64,000 nt of DNA from G963701675 sp963701675 (GCA_963701675.1 OY969623.1:310001-374000); one strand, 5' to 3'; shown: positions 50,965 through 59,877, numbered from the stretch's first letter. Made by a program: numbers and translations. The notes: generated by a model not told the origin, from the letters alone.

Positions 50965-51725
50965 ATGGCCGAATCCCAATTAATGCTCCATTGCGGAGCG
51001 CGACTCGTCAACGAAGACGAGCTTCGTCAGGTGAAGGCGCCCCCGCCAGACGGCCGGTGGTTTCCGCTGCCGCACGCTCGCGTGCTCGACATCGCCCAAG
51101 AAACGCTTGTCAACGCCGGCTACCAAGTCCGTTCCCAAAAACTCGCGCTTAGCCGCGGCGACGCACGTTTCTTTGGGCCCTCGACCTGGCTACCAGCCTC
51201 GCGTCGGGTGTAAGTCTGGCGGTCGCAATCCGATCGTCCGTGGACAAGTCGTTTCCACTTGGTTTCTGTGCCGGAAATCGTGTTTTTTGTTGTGACAACT
51301 TAGCGTTTCATTCCGAACTGCTGGTCAAGCGTAAACACACGGTAAACGGCGGAGCGAGGTTCACCAGCGCCATCGCCGAGGCCGTCACAAGACTTGGCGA
51401 CTTTCAACAACTGGAAGCGCAGCGCATCAAGACCATGATGCACGCCGACCTATCCGCGGAACGGGCCGACTCTTTGATTCTGCGCGCGTTTGAAAACGGA
51501 ATCATCTCGACGCTGCAGTTGCCGAACGTCATCCGCGAGTGGCGCACGCCGTCCTGCGGAGAATTCGAGGACCGGACCGTCTGGAGTCTATTCAACGCCT
51601 TCACGACTGTCCTTGCCGGTCGTGCTTTACGACAACCCCAAGCCCACGCGGTCCAGACCATGCGCCTCAATGGGCTTCTCGGCACTGGGAACGCCACGGA
51701 GCAGCCCCTGTCGCAAGCGACTTGA
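50965..51725 (+). pseudogene. DUF932 protein gene with a one-base frameshift
   Basis: GGAGG lies 8 bases before ATG 50965. The first frame (to 51213) reads the DUF932 N-terminus: QLMLHCGARLVNEDEL, WFPLPHARVLDIA and ALSRGDARFFG. The second frame, joined after FFG near 51178, reads LDLATSLASGVSLAVAIRSS, PLGFCAGNRVFCCDNLAFHSEL and EWRTPSCGEF...TVWSLFNAFTTVL, and ends at 51725. The total is one base short of an open frame. DUF932 proteins are plasmid- and phage-borne, of unknown role (annotated as phage/plasmid-like TIGR03299 relatives). Confidence 0.8.
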
Positions 51726-51827
51726 TGCTGCCACCATCGCCAATTGCGTCTACTTCCAAGCATTTGTTTTGCGTGGACACTGTGTTCACGCAAATCACCT
51801 TCACTTTTCTCACGAAAGGGTCTCATC

Positions 51828-52142
51828 ATGTCCAAGGGACAAACCGCCGCTGCTCGCACAAGCGACAATGGCCAGAAGCAGCGGCCCGTCGTCGAGTTCA
51901 AGTACGGACTCTGCCGCGCTTCAGTATGGGAAAACGACAAGGAGGGCGGCGGCGTCCGCTATTCGGTGTCGTGTCAGCGAAGCTACAAGGACGATCAGGG
52001 CTGGCATCAAACGCAAACTCTCAATGCCAGTGACATCGACCTGATGATCATGGCACTTCAGGATGCCAAGCGCTGGATTTACGGTCCCAAGCCGCAGAGT
52101 GAGCGGGAGCCGGCAGACGGTGACAGGCCCGTCCACTTCTAG
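51828..52142 (+). CDS. 'AsIW' family protein, copy 3 (104 aa)
   Basis: GAAAGGG lies about 10 bases before ATG 51828. After a Ser/Thr/Gln-rich lead, the family core appears: VVEFKYGLCRASVWEND, VRYSVSCQRSYKDDQGW, QTQTLNASDIDLMIMALQDAKRWIYG. The last 20 residues are a charged tail. It is the most diverged of the three copies, with LNASDID in place of the DDLP element. It lies between the DUF932 gene and the CxxC pair in the same orientation. Confidence 0.7.
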   Translation: MSKGQTAAARTSDNGQKQRPVVEFKYGLCRASVWENDKEGGGVRYSVSCQRSYKDDQGWHQTQTLNASDIDLMIMALQDAKRWIYGPKPQSEREPADGDRPVHF

Positions 52143-52196
52143 TCGTGGAAGTAAGGGCACGGAGGCCCTCTTCTTCTTTCCAGAAGGAGTCACCGA

Positions 52197-52457
52197 ATGT
52201 TCTGCGTTCATTGTGAAAACCCCGTGCCCGCTTCGCGGTCCGAGAGTCTCTTTTGCTCGGAAGAATGTAAGGCGGAATACTCAAAAAACCCGCCAGAAAG
52301 CATCGCCTGCGAGAACTGTTCGGCTCACATCGACGGTCTCAAAGAGGCCGAAGCGGCCGGGTGGAAAGATATCGACAAGCACGTCGAGGGGTTTTCCTGG
52401 AATTACCTGGGCATCTGCCCCGATTGTCTGGAGGAAGGCTATGACCAAACAAGTTAG
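52197..52457 (+). CDS. CxxC zinc-type protein, first of a tandem pair (86 aa)
   Basis: AAGGAG lies about 8 bases before ATG 52197. Cys pairs: CVHC (3-6), CSEEC (20-24), CENC (38-41) and CPDC (74-77), which could bind two zinc ions. Conserved segments shared with the next gene are FCSEECKA, ESI-C-x-x-C, AEAAGWKDI and LGICPDC. The first half resembles short MYM/TRASH-like fingers. Overlaps the next gene by 17 bases. Function unknown. Confidence 0.72.
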   Translation: MFCVHCENPVPASRSESLFCSEECKAEYSKNPPESIACENCSAHIDGLKEAEAAGWKDIDKHVEGFSWNYLGICPDCLEEGYDQTS

Positions 52458-52710
52458 CCAATGCTGGGATTGTGCGGGTCCGATTCCGCCCGACCGCATC
52501 GGCAAAACGCGCTTTTGCTCCGAAGAATGCAAAGCCCACCACTGGTGGGAAATGTCGGAGAGCATCGTCTGCACCGACTGCTGGGCCGAGGCCTACGGCG
52601 TCCAAGACGCCCAAGCCGCTGGCTGGCAAGACGTTCACGAAGATACGGACGGCTACGCCTGGACTCACATGGGCACCTGCCCCGATTGCAGTCTCGCCGC
52701 CGTCGCCTAA
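52441..52710 (+). CDS. CxxC zinc-type protein, second of a tandem pair (89 aa)
   Basis: ATG 52441 with AGGAAGG upstream, inside the end of the first paralogue. It keeps CWDC (8-11), FCSEECKA (25-32), CTDC (44-47), AQAAGWQDV and MGTCPDC near residue 80. The pair has arisen by tandem duplication. Coupled translation suggests that the products work together, perhaps as a heterodimer; this is inference. Confidence 0.72.
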   Translation: MTKQVSQCWDCAGPIPPDRIGKTRFCSEECKAHHWWEMSESIVCTDCWAEAYGVQDAQAAGWQDVHEDTDGYAWTHMGTCPDCSLAAVA

Positions 52711-52826
52711 CCACCGGAGAGGTTTTTTCACGCGTCGCCCACCTCTCCAATTCATTCATCACGCTCCATTCGACGATAAACCACACCACCATCCCGTCAG
52801 CATGGGCGGCCCGGGTGGGACCCGCG

Positions 52827-52895
52827 GGCCCAAGTCCTGGGGCGTTATGTGGTGCACAACATAATCGCCCCTTACGTGGCCATGTATGTTATGTT
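52827..52895 (+). repeat. RIT outer inverted repeat, left
   Basis: Pairs with 56519-56585 in inverse orientation at about four of five positions. It contains an imperfect palindrome GGCGTTATGT...ACATAATCGCC and the GTGGCCATG word. Its left part (with CCGGGTGGGACC just outside) also resembles the inner repeat in direct orientation. Confidence 0.8.
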
Positions 52896-52983
52896 GCCTT
52901 GAATCACTTCACCAGCAAATCCACTGTATCTGGCAGAGTTTAGCGCCACATAACGAGAAGCGCGTTCCATGCCGAGATGTTCC

Positions 52984-53060
52984 GTAATCCGGGTGGAACC
53001 TGCGGGCGTAATTCCTGGGGCGACCTGTGGCAGGAATTCCGCCCTCTCCACCCGGCTTAC
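52984..53060 (+). repeat. RIT inner inverted repeat, left
   Basis: 77 bases from GTAATCCGGGTGG to CCACCCGGCTTAC, the inverse of 56365-56441 with only two differences (positions 23 and 59). The repeat itself has half-palindromic ends (CCGGGTGG / CCACCCGG) and an inner GGAATTCC-like core. Confidence 0.92.
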
Positions 53061-53170
53061 GCTGCACGTCGCGTCCAAAGCGCTCGGAAGCGATCCCTCT
53101 GCCCCTCGATGTATGAAACAAGAGCAATGACCCAGTGCGATGGCCTGCTGTTTAACAACGGGAGCATCAT

Positions 53171-54418
53171 ATGTTTGAACGTCTCTATGTAAGACCGATC
53201 GTGCGTGCCCATCACACGGCCAGTCCCCTGGCTGAGGAGCGAACTGCCTACCTCCGTCACCTTGAAGACCAGGGAGCGTCTAAACGTCGATTATGCGACG
53301 TTGCCGGCTACCTTTTGGTAATTACCGAAAGGCTCAACCTTGCCAATCGCCCGAGCGAGTCGATTTCCGTCGATGAGATTAAGCAACAGGCTACTATCTG
53401 GGCAAAGAGGGTCGGCGGGAATTCGCCGGGGCACTCATCCCGCGAGAACTTTCACTTACAAGCAAGGCGGTGGCTTAGCTTCCTCGACCGGCTTCTGCCT
53501 CTGGCTCCGATCCAAAGGGTCGTTAAGCCTTTTGCCGAGCAAATCAAGGAATTCGCTACTTATTTGTCTACAGAGAAGGGCTTAGCGCCTGCCACGGTTC
53601 GTTCCCGGTGCCGGGACATGCATCGGCTTCTGGCGCAGCTCACCACTCCCGACAGTTTGTCAGACATTACCATTGGGAAGATCGACGAGTTGCTATTAGG
53701 AATGGTTAAGGGCGGCGGCTGTTCCCGGATCACGGCACAATCTTACGCTGGCTGCTTGCGATCCTTTTTCCGATACGCTGAGATGCGTGCCTGGTGCCAC
53801 AAGGGGTTAGCCGCTGCGATTGCAGCGCCGCGAGTCTATTCTCAAACACTCGTTCCTGCCGGCCCGTCGTGGGACGAAGTGCGGCAGTTAATTATGGAGA
53901 CGTCAGGTGATCGGCCACAGGATATCAGAGATCGGGCGATCATCATGTTACTTGCGGTCTACGGGTTGAGGACTGGGGATCTCATCAATCTGCGGCTGGA
54001 AGACATCGACTGGGATCACGAAACGCTTCTGGTACGGTCCCCCAAGAATCGTCGAACTCGCAAGTATCCGCTGGCCCGCCCTGTGGGCGACGCCGTCTTG
54101 CGTTATCTGCAACAAGTACGACCACGCTCCCGCCACCGCGAGTTGTTCTTAACCCATTTGCCGCCGATTCGCCCATTTACGCGTGTCAACGAAGTCGTCG
54201 CCACGCGAATGCGGCGCATGGGGCTTTCCATTCCGCGTCCGGGGCCGCATGCACTTCGCCATGCTTGCGCGACGCACCTGCTGGGCCAAGGCTTGTCGTT
54301 GAAGGAGATTGGCGATTACCTCGGCCACAAAAAGCCTGATGCAACCAGAATCTACGCTAAGGTCGACTTCACTGGGCTCCGCCAAGTGGCTGATTTCGAT
54401 CTGGGAGGGCTGTTATGA
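53171..54418 (+). CDS. RIT tyrosine recombinase 1 (415 aa)
   Basis: The largest of the trio. N-terminal core-binding region about 125-210. Catalytic positions: Arg in VYGLRTGDLINL, Lys in RSPKNRRTRK, HxxR in HALRHACATHLL, His in YLGHKKPDA and Tyr in TRIYAKVD. ATG 53171 follows GGGAG. It ends within ATGA of the second gene, so translation is coupled. The long N-terminus (about 120 residues before the core-binding domain) is typical of one RIT subfamily. Confidence 0.9.
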   Translation: MFERLYVRPIVRAHHTASPLAEERTAYLRHLEDQGASKRRLCDVAGYLLVITERLNLANRPSESISVDEIKQQATIWAKRVGGNSPGHSSRENFHLQARRWLSFLDRLLPLAPIQRVVKPFAEQIKEFATYLSTEKGLAPATVRSRCRDMHRLLAQLTTPDSLSDITIGKIDELLLGMVKGGGCSRITAQSYAGCLRSFFRYAEMRAWCHKGLAAAIAAPRVYSQTLVPAGPSWDEVRQLIMETSGDRPQDIRDRAIIMLLAVYGLRTGDLINLRLEDIDWDHETLLVRSPKNRRTRKYPLARPVGDAVLRYLQQVRPRSRHRELFLTHLPPIRPFTRVNEVVATRMRRMGLSIPRPGPHALRHACATHLLGQGLSLKEIGDYLGHKKPDATRIYAKVDFTGLRQVADFDLGGLL

Positions 54419-55347
54419 ACCTCTCTCAGCTTATCGAGCAATACGTCGCCTTCCGCAAGTCACTAGGGGAAATACAAGAGACGAATGCCCAAACCCTTCG
54501 CATGTTCGGCCGCTTCATAGGCAGCGCCGCCGATGTCGCCGAAGTGCGTTCCGAGCAGGTAAACGACTTCCTGGCGGGGAAAGGAACTCGGACACTTACC
54601 TGGCACCATAAGCTTGGCTTCTTGCGATCGTTCTACCGCTATGCCGTCAGCCGCGCTTACGCCTCATCGGCACCACTGCCGACGATTATCCCCAAGCGTC
54701 CGCCGTCGTTTGTCCCCTACATCTTCTCGCAGGATGACTTGCGGCGTTTGCTCCAGGCGGTCGATGCAAACCCACGCCAGACTTGCCTGGAGCCGATTAC
54801 GATGCGCACCATCCTACTGCTGCTGTACGGTGCGGGGCTACGTGTCGGGGAAGCAAGACGGCTGAATAGTGTCGATGTGGATTTGCAGGCCTCCCTAATA
54901 ACGGTCCGCCAGACGAAGTTCGGTAAGACGCGTTTGGTCCCGGTCGGGGCAAAACTGCGTGAGGTTCTGGCCCAGTATGCGGCGCGGTCCCTGACCACAG
55001 CTCCGGATGCCCCCTTCTTCCAAAAACGCGGAGGTGGCCGGGTAACCAAGAATACCCTGGCGTGCCACTATCGGCGTCTCCGAGAAAGTGCCGGGATCCG
55101 ACGTACAGACGGCGCGCGTTATCAACCCCGGTTGCATGATCTGCGGCACAGCTTCGCCGTCCACCGCCTCACGTCATGGTACCGGCAAGGAGCCGACGTT
55201 CAGAAGCTGCTGCCGCAACTCTCCGTTTATTTGGGGCACGTCTGCATCCGGCACACCCAGGTTTACCTCAGCATGACGCCGGAACTGCTGCACGAGGCCG
55301 GGCAACGCTTTGAAGAGTACGTCACTCAGGAGGTAAGCCATGACTGA
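54415..55347 (+). CDS. RIT tyrosine recombinase 2 (310 aa)
   Basis: Starts at ATG 54415, overlapping gene 1 by 4 bases. Core-binding domain about 1-90. Catalytic positions: Arg in YGAGLRVGEARRL, Lys in RQTKFGKTRLV, HxxR in LHDLRHSFAVHRL, His in YLGHVCIRHT and Tyr in QVYLSMT. Overlaps gene 3 by 8 bases. The three RIT proteins belong to different subfamilies and probably act as one complex at the element ends. Confidence 0.9.
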   Translation: MNLSQLIEQYVAFRKSLGEIQETNAQTLRMFGRFIGSAADVAEVRSEQVNDFLAGKGTRTLTWHHKLGFLRSFYRYAVSRAYASSAPLPTIIPKRPPSFVPYIFSQDDLRRLLQAVDANPRQTCLEPITMRTILLLLYGAGLRVGEARRLNSVDVDLQASLITVRQTKFGKTRLVPVGAKLREVLAQYAARSLTTAPDAPFFQKRGGGRVTKNTLACHYRRLRESAGIRRTDGARYQPRLHDLRHSFAVHRLTSWYRQGADVQKLLPQLSVYLGHVCIRHTQVYLSMTPELLHEAGQRFEEYVTQEVSHD

Positions 55348-56350
55348 CCACAGCCTACTAAGCCCGTGGGTGCGACGGTTCTTACTTGAATACCTGATCA
55401 GCGACCGAAATCTTACCCGCAACACCCAGCTAAGCTACCGCGACACCTTGAGTCAGCTCCTTCCCTTCATCGCTCGTCTCGCCCGCGTCCCAATCGATGG
55501 GTTGAGAATCGGAGATATCTCCGCTGAGCGCGTTCGCGTGTTCCTTCGCGATTTGGAGAGTAATCGAGGCTGCGGAACCGCAACACGAAACCAGCGCCTG
55601 GCGGCGGTCCATTCCCTGGCCCACTTCATCGGCCTGCGCTGTCCCGAGCACTTGGAGTGGTGTGGAGAGATACGGGCAATCCAGGCAAAGAGGGCTCCAC
55701 AAGCCGTAGTCACCTACCTGGAAAAGGATGAGATGGATGCGCTGCTGGCCGCACCAGATCAGGGCAGCCGTCAAGGTCGCCGGGACTATGCGGTTCTACT
55801 CTTCATGTACAACACCGGTGCCCGAGCCGATGAGGTGGTGCATGTTCACATCGGCGACCTTGACCTGGCGAGGATGCCGAACACGGGCTTCTCGTCCGTC
55901 CTGATCCACGGCAAGGGAAACAAGCAGCGGCGCTGTCCTCTCTGGGCGCGAACCGTCAAGGAAATCGTTCCATTGATACAGGACCGAACGCCTTCGGAGT
56001 ACGTCTTCCTAAACCGCCGGCATCAGCCGCTGACCCGCTTTGGGATTCACGCACTGGTAACACGTTACGCAGAGACCGTGGCAGCACGAATGCCTTCCAT
56101 CGCGAAAAAGCGCGTCAGCCCGCACGTGATTCGCCATACCACGGCGACACACTTGCTGCGGTCCGGCGTGGATATTAACACCATCCGTGCCTGGTTGGGC
56201 CATGTCTCGCTGGCGACGACGAACATCTATGCGGAAGTCGATCTTGAGATGAAGGCAAAAGCTCTCGCCGCCTGCGAAGTAGGAGGCACCAGCCGGAAGT
56301 CACCCTGGCGCCAGGACAAGCGACTGATGGAATTCTTGCGAACCCTTTGA
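55340..56350 (+). CDS. RIT tyrosine recombinase 3 (336 aa)
   Basis: Starts at ATG 55340. Catalytic positions: Arg in YNTGARADEVVHV, Lys in IHGKGNKQRRC, HxxR in PHVIRHTTATHLL, His in WLGHVSLATTN and Tyr in IYAEVDLEMK. The gene ends 14 bases before the right inner repeat. It resembles XerC/D-like integrases most closely of the three. Confidence 0.9.
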   Translation: MTDHSLLSPWVRRFLLEYLISDRNLTRNTQLSYRDTLSQLLPFIARLARVPIDGLRIGDISAERVRVFLRDLESNRGCGTATRNQRLAAVHSLAHFIGLRCPEHLEWCGEIRAIQAKRAPQAVVTYLEKDEMDALLAAPDQGSRQGRRDYAVLLFMYNTGARADEVVHVHIGDLDLARMPNTGFSSVLIHGKGNKQRRCPLWARTVKEIVPLIQDRTPSEYVFLNRRHQPLTRFGIHALVTRYAETVAARMPSIAKKRVSPHVIRHTTATHLLRSGVDINTIRAWLGHVSLATTNIYAEVDLEMKAKALAACEVGGTSRKSPWRQDKRLMEFLRTL

Positions 56351-56364
56351 AGGTGAATAGGTGG

Positions 56365-56441
56365 GTAAGCCGGGTGGAGAGGACGGAATTCCTGCCACAG
56401 GTCGCCCCAGGAATTACGTCCGCAGGTTCCACCCGGATTAC
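56365..56441 (-). repeat. RIT inner inverted repeat, right
   Basis: Inverse of 52984-53060 with two mismatches over 77 bases; see the left copy. Confidence 0.92.
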
Positions 56442-56518
56442 CCAAGGCTGGCGCCTGCATTTCTGTGGCGTTGTCCACTGATAAGCGCAAGGCGTTTGCC
56501 AAAGATCCAAAGCTTGTC

Positions 56519-56585
56519 AACATAATTTGCATGGCCACATTAGGGGCGCTATGTGGTGCAAAACATAACGCCCAAGACTTGGGCC
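56519..56585 (-). repeat. RIT outer inverted repeat, right
   Basis: Inverse of 52827-52895. The palindrome is more perfect here: GGGCGTTATGT-TTTGCACC-ACATAGCGCCC on the minus strand. Confidence 0.8.
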
Positions 56586-56620
56586 TCGGCGTGTGTGATT
56601 ATGAAGTCCCCGGGAGTTAA

Positions 56621-56749
56621 GGTGCAGCCGCAGGTTGGGGCACGAGTCTCGTACCGACCCACACCTACCTGGACGCCACGTCCGCCATCCCCCCCGGCAG
56701 CCGAGGCATTCTCATAAGCTCCTTCAGGGAGGCCGTGGTCGCTTTCTAA
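56621..56749 (+). pseudogene. 3' remnant of an unknown gene beside the RIT element
   Basis: A 42-codon open end without start codon: after TAA at 56618 it reads SLVPTHTYLDATSAIPPGSRGILISSFREAVVAF and stops at TAA 56747. The C-terminal pattern is protein-like, so this may be what remains of a host gene cut by insertion or rearrangement. No family assigned. Confidence 0.4.
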
Positions 56750-56863
56750 TCATCATCACGCTTAATCGTGGGCGGCTTTACCGCGCACCGACCGCGGCGT
56801 GTCGGTCCTCAGCGCGCCGGCGACTTCGTCCTGCGCGCGTAGTCGATCCCACCCAAGCGCGCC

Positions 56864-59812
56864 TCATCTAGTGGATTGGGCACGGCCGACAAGGGCTGCA
56901 ACCTCCCTCCAGAAGGCGAGACACTCTGCGCGCTCGTCTGGGGGCAGTTTAGCGAGCGGGTCCGGGTCGCGCAGCCCGGCGAGGTCGGGGTCATCGCGCC
57001 AGTGCGCCAACACCTTGTGCGCCTCGGCACGGTCTGTCGGCTGCGCGGTCTCCAGCCGGTTCGTCCAGGCGGCGAGGTCAAGCCGCAGCCAGTCGCGAGC
57101 CTGTTGGCGCCAGCGCGCTCGCTCCGCCTCGTCGAGCCCAGCGCTATCCGCGCCGCCCCCGCAGCCGGCCACGGCTGCGGCCCTCGCAGCACGGTGGCGG
57201 TGTCCGGCGTCCAAGTCGTCCGCCAGTTTCGGGTCGGCCGTGAAGGTGTCGGCGCATAACCGGGCGGCGGCGAGGTACTCCTTTTTGAGGTAATGGGACT
57301 GGAAGAGATGCGCCAGGGCCTTGTCTGGAAGTCCTTTTTGCTGCAATGCGCGTCCAAGATGCCTATGGGATAGGTTGTCGCCGGGTTCGATGCTGACCGC
57401 AACTTGCAAGTGATGGATGGCCTCGTCGAGGCGTTCTTGGTCGGTGAGAAGTCGTCCGAGATTGCAGTGGGCCTGAAACAACCTCGGGTCAATCTGGACA
57501 GCCCTTTGGTAATGCTGGATCGCGTCCTCGATTCGGCCCTGTTCTGCCATGATAAGGCCGATGCTGTAGTCAGGCGCGCCATTCCCGGGGCTAAGGCGGG
57601 CCGCTTCCTGATAACACGCGATGGCCTTGGTCGCCTCCTTCTTGCGTCGCAGGAGGTTGCCAAGGTTCATGTGGGCGTGAACGAATTTAGGATCAGCTTC
57701 GATGGCCCGCTGAAAGCTGGTGTGGGCCTCGTCTAGCTTCCCCTTGTCTCTCAGAACTAGGCCGAGGTTGTTGTGGGCGGGGGCGTAGCCAGGGTCGAGG
57801 CGAAGCGCGCGCTCGTAACAGGCGATAGCCTCGTCGGGCCTGCCGGCCGCCCTCAGGCCGACCGCGAGGTTGGTCGCCATGACAGCCGAGGTCGGCCGAA
57901 CGGCCAGCGCCGCGCGAAAGTGGCCGATCGCCTCCTTGGGATCGCGCTTCACCATACTGCTGCCCAGGTACATGTTGGCCCAGAAGTCGCCGGGGTACTC
58001 CGCCAGCACGCGCCGATAAAGGGGGATCGCATCGCCGCCCCGGTTCTCCAACGCCCGCCCCAGTGCCACGAGCAAGGAAGGGGGCTGCCCCGTCACGGGG
58101 ACCGCGGCAGCCAGCTCGGCCAGCGCCGCCGCGTCCTGCCACGCCTTCGGATCGCGAACACGGTCGCGCCAGATGTCCGCGTCTGTATCACCCCTCCGTG
58201 CCACCTCAAGGCACCACGTTTGCCGGGCCGGGGTTTGTGTGCGGGACGCCCAGTCGTCCAACGCCGCGACGATCGATCGTCGCACGCTAGATGCCCGGAT
58301 GCGCACCGCCACTTCATCCGGGTCGGCTTGCCCGTCGGCCAGGTGCGCATCACGGAATGCTGCCTCGTATTGGTGGTCTGCCGTGGCCGTGTGGGAAGGT
58401 TCGCCAAGGAGCGGCGATTGACTTAGGCGAATCGTTTCTAGCCGCGTGGCAAGCTCCAGATCGCCGAACACCGTCAAGAGGCGATCGCGTAGCTCAAGCG
58501 GAACAAATTCGCCCAGCCGGTCCTTGGCACGTTGCAGCACTGCGGCCGACGTTTTGAACTCCCCCCTGTCCCGCAATCGCTCCGACTCGTTCAGATCTGC
58601 CTCGGCGTAGGCCACCGCCGCCGCCTGGAGCGCCGTTTGCTGCCCGTGCCACCTAAGAACGGTAACGACGAGGGCCGTTGCCAGGAGGACTCCGGACGCA
58701 AGCGCTCCGGCCAGGGCCGGCCGGCGTCGCGCCCAGCGCACGGCGCGTTCAATCGAACCCACGGGGCGCGCCTTGATAGGCTCGCCCCGCTCAAAGCGGC
58801 GCAGGTCGTCGGCCAGCCCTTGGGGGGTCGTGTAGCGCCTGGGCGGCTCTTTGTGCAGGCACTTCAAACAGATCGTTTGCAGGTCGCGAGGCGCGCGTGG
58901 GTTCAGCCGCCGCGGCGGCACTGGGTCTTCTTTGACCACTTGATGGAGCGTGGCCGACGCCGTTTCCGACCGAAACGGCGGCCGGCCCGTCAGAAGCTCG
59001 TAGAGGATCGCCCCTAATGCGTAAATGTCTGTCGCCGGACCAATGGCGTCCCTGTCTCCGCGCGCCTGCTCGGGTGCCATGTAGCTCGGCGTGCCCATCG
59101 GGACGCCGCTGAGGGTCAGTCCCGCGCCGCTCTCCAGCCGCCGGGCCAAGCCGAAGTCGGTCACCTTGGGCGTGCCGTCCTTGGTGAGCAGTATGTTGCC
59201 CGGCTTGAGGTCGCGATGTACGATGCCGCACTGGTGCGCCGCCTGGATGGCGTCGGCCACCGTCGCTACCAGGGCAGCCGCCTGGCGTGCAGGTTGCGGA
59301 ACCCCCTGGATTTGCTCAGCCAGGTTGCCGCCCTCAACGAGCTCCATCGTGAAGTACAGGCGGCCGTCCACATCGCCCACGTCGTAGACCTGTACGATAT
59401 TGGGGTGACGCAGCGCCGCTACGGCTTCTGCCTCGCGCTGAAATCGCTCCTGCTCCGTTGGCTGGGCATGGGCGCCGGCCAACAACATCTTCAGGGCGAC
59501 CGGTCGGTGTAGGCGGAGGTGCCAAGCTCGATAGACGACTCCCACGCCGCCGTGACCCAGCACGCCTTCTACGGTGTAGCCGGGAACTTGAGGCAGCGCC
59601 GTTTCCGCGGCCGGTTCCGTGAGCAAACTCCCGTTCTGCTCCAGCGAAGCAGGGAAAAGCACGTCGAGTTCATTCTGAAGTCGGCGCATCTCTTGCCACC
59701 GCGCGCGAACTTGGGGCAACAACTCGGGGCAGGAGCTACACACCTGTTCCGGCGTGGCGTCGGAGTTGAGCAACTCATCGAATAGCTGCGGCAGACGGGG
59801 ATCGTCGGTCAT
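56864..59812 (-). CDS. Ser/Thr protein kinase with TPR repeats
   Basis: 982 aa from ATG 59812. After an 80-residue lead typical of Gemmata-type kinases, the kinase domain has the glycine loop GHGGVG (86-91), Lys108 (VALKML), HRDLKPGN (199-206), DFG (219-221) and GTPSYMAPEQ. One membrane helix follows near 365-390 (GALASGVLLATALVVTVL). The external or periplasmic half has about eight TPR units (for example AYAPAHNNLGLVLRDKGKLDEA) near 590-860. The adjacent ECF-type sigma factor gene ends 65 bases upstream, a pairing frequent in planctomycetes. Probable signalling pair. Confidence 0.92.
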   Translation of the reverse strand: MTDDPRLPQLFDELLNSDATPEQVCSSCPELLPQVRARWQEMRRLQNELDVLFPASLEQNGSLLTEPAAETALPQVPGYTVEGVLGHGGVGVVYRAWHLRLHRPVALKMLLAGAHAQPTEQERFQREAEAVAALRHPNIVQVYDVGDVDGRLYFTMELVEGGNLAEQIQGVPQPARQAAALVATVADAIQAAHQCGIVHRDLKPGNILLTKDGTPKVTDFGLARRLESGAGLTLSGVPMGTPSYMAPEQARGDRDAIGPATDIYALGAILYELLTGRPPFRSETASATLHQVVKEDPVPPRRLNPRAPRDLQTICLKCLHKEPPRRYTTPQGLADDLRRFERGEPIKARPVGSIERAVRWARRRPALAGALASGVLLATALVVTVLRWHGQQTALQAAAVAYAEADLNESERLRDRGEFKTSAAVLQRAKDRLGEFVPLELRDRLLTVFGDLELATRLETIRLSQSPLLGEPSHTATADHQYEAAFRDAHLADGQADPDEVAVRIRASSVRRSIVAALDDWASRTQTPARQTWCLEVARRGDTDADIWRDRVRDPKAWQDAAALAELAAAVPVTGQPPSLLVALGRALENRGGDAIPLYRRVLAEYPGDFWANMYLGSSMVKRDPKEAIGHFRAALAVRPTSAVMATNLAVGLRAAGRPDEAIACYERALRLDPGYAPAHNNLGLVLRDKGKLDEAHTSFQRAIEADPKFVHAHMNLGNLLRRKKEATKAIACYQEAARLSPGNGAPDYSIGLIMAEQGRIEDAIQHYQRAVQIDPRLFQAHCNLGRLLTDQERLDEAIHHLQVAVSIEPGDNLSHRHLGRALQQKGLPDKALAHLFQSHYLKKEYLAAARLCADTFTADPKLADDLDAGHRHRAARAAAVAGCGGGADSAGLDEAERARWRQQARDWLRLDLAAWTNRLETAQPTDRAEAHKVLAHWRDDPDLAGLRDPDPLAKLPPDERAECLAFWREVAALVGRAQSTR

Positions 59813-59877
59813 GGCTACCCTACGAGTGACAAGTGGCGAATGACGAACCACCTTCCTCACTCGTTACTTGTCACTTT
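59813..59877. promoter_or_regulatory. Short intergenic hairpin between kinase and sigma genes
   Basis: GAGTGACAAGT (about 59824) and ACTTGTCACT (about 59867) pair across the interval, with GTCATTC-like words between them. Similar words are frequent between genes in Gemmata-type genomes. It may be a weak attenuator. Confidence 0.4.

Larger units (their letters stand above)
52827..56585 (+). mobile_element. RIT (recombinase-in-trio) element
   Basis: Three overlapping tyrosine recombinase genes (53171-56350), all on the plus strand, lie between inverted repeats: an inner pair of 77 bp with 2 mismatches and an outer pair of about 68 bp. This is the defining layout of RIT elements described in many phyla. 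All three recombinases are uninterrupted with full catalytic sets, so the element may be active. The outer limits are taken as the ends of the outer repeats; a target duplication could not be seen. A short gene remnant follows on the right. Confidence 0.9.
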
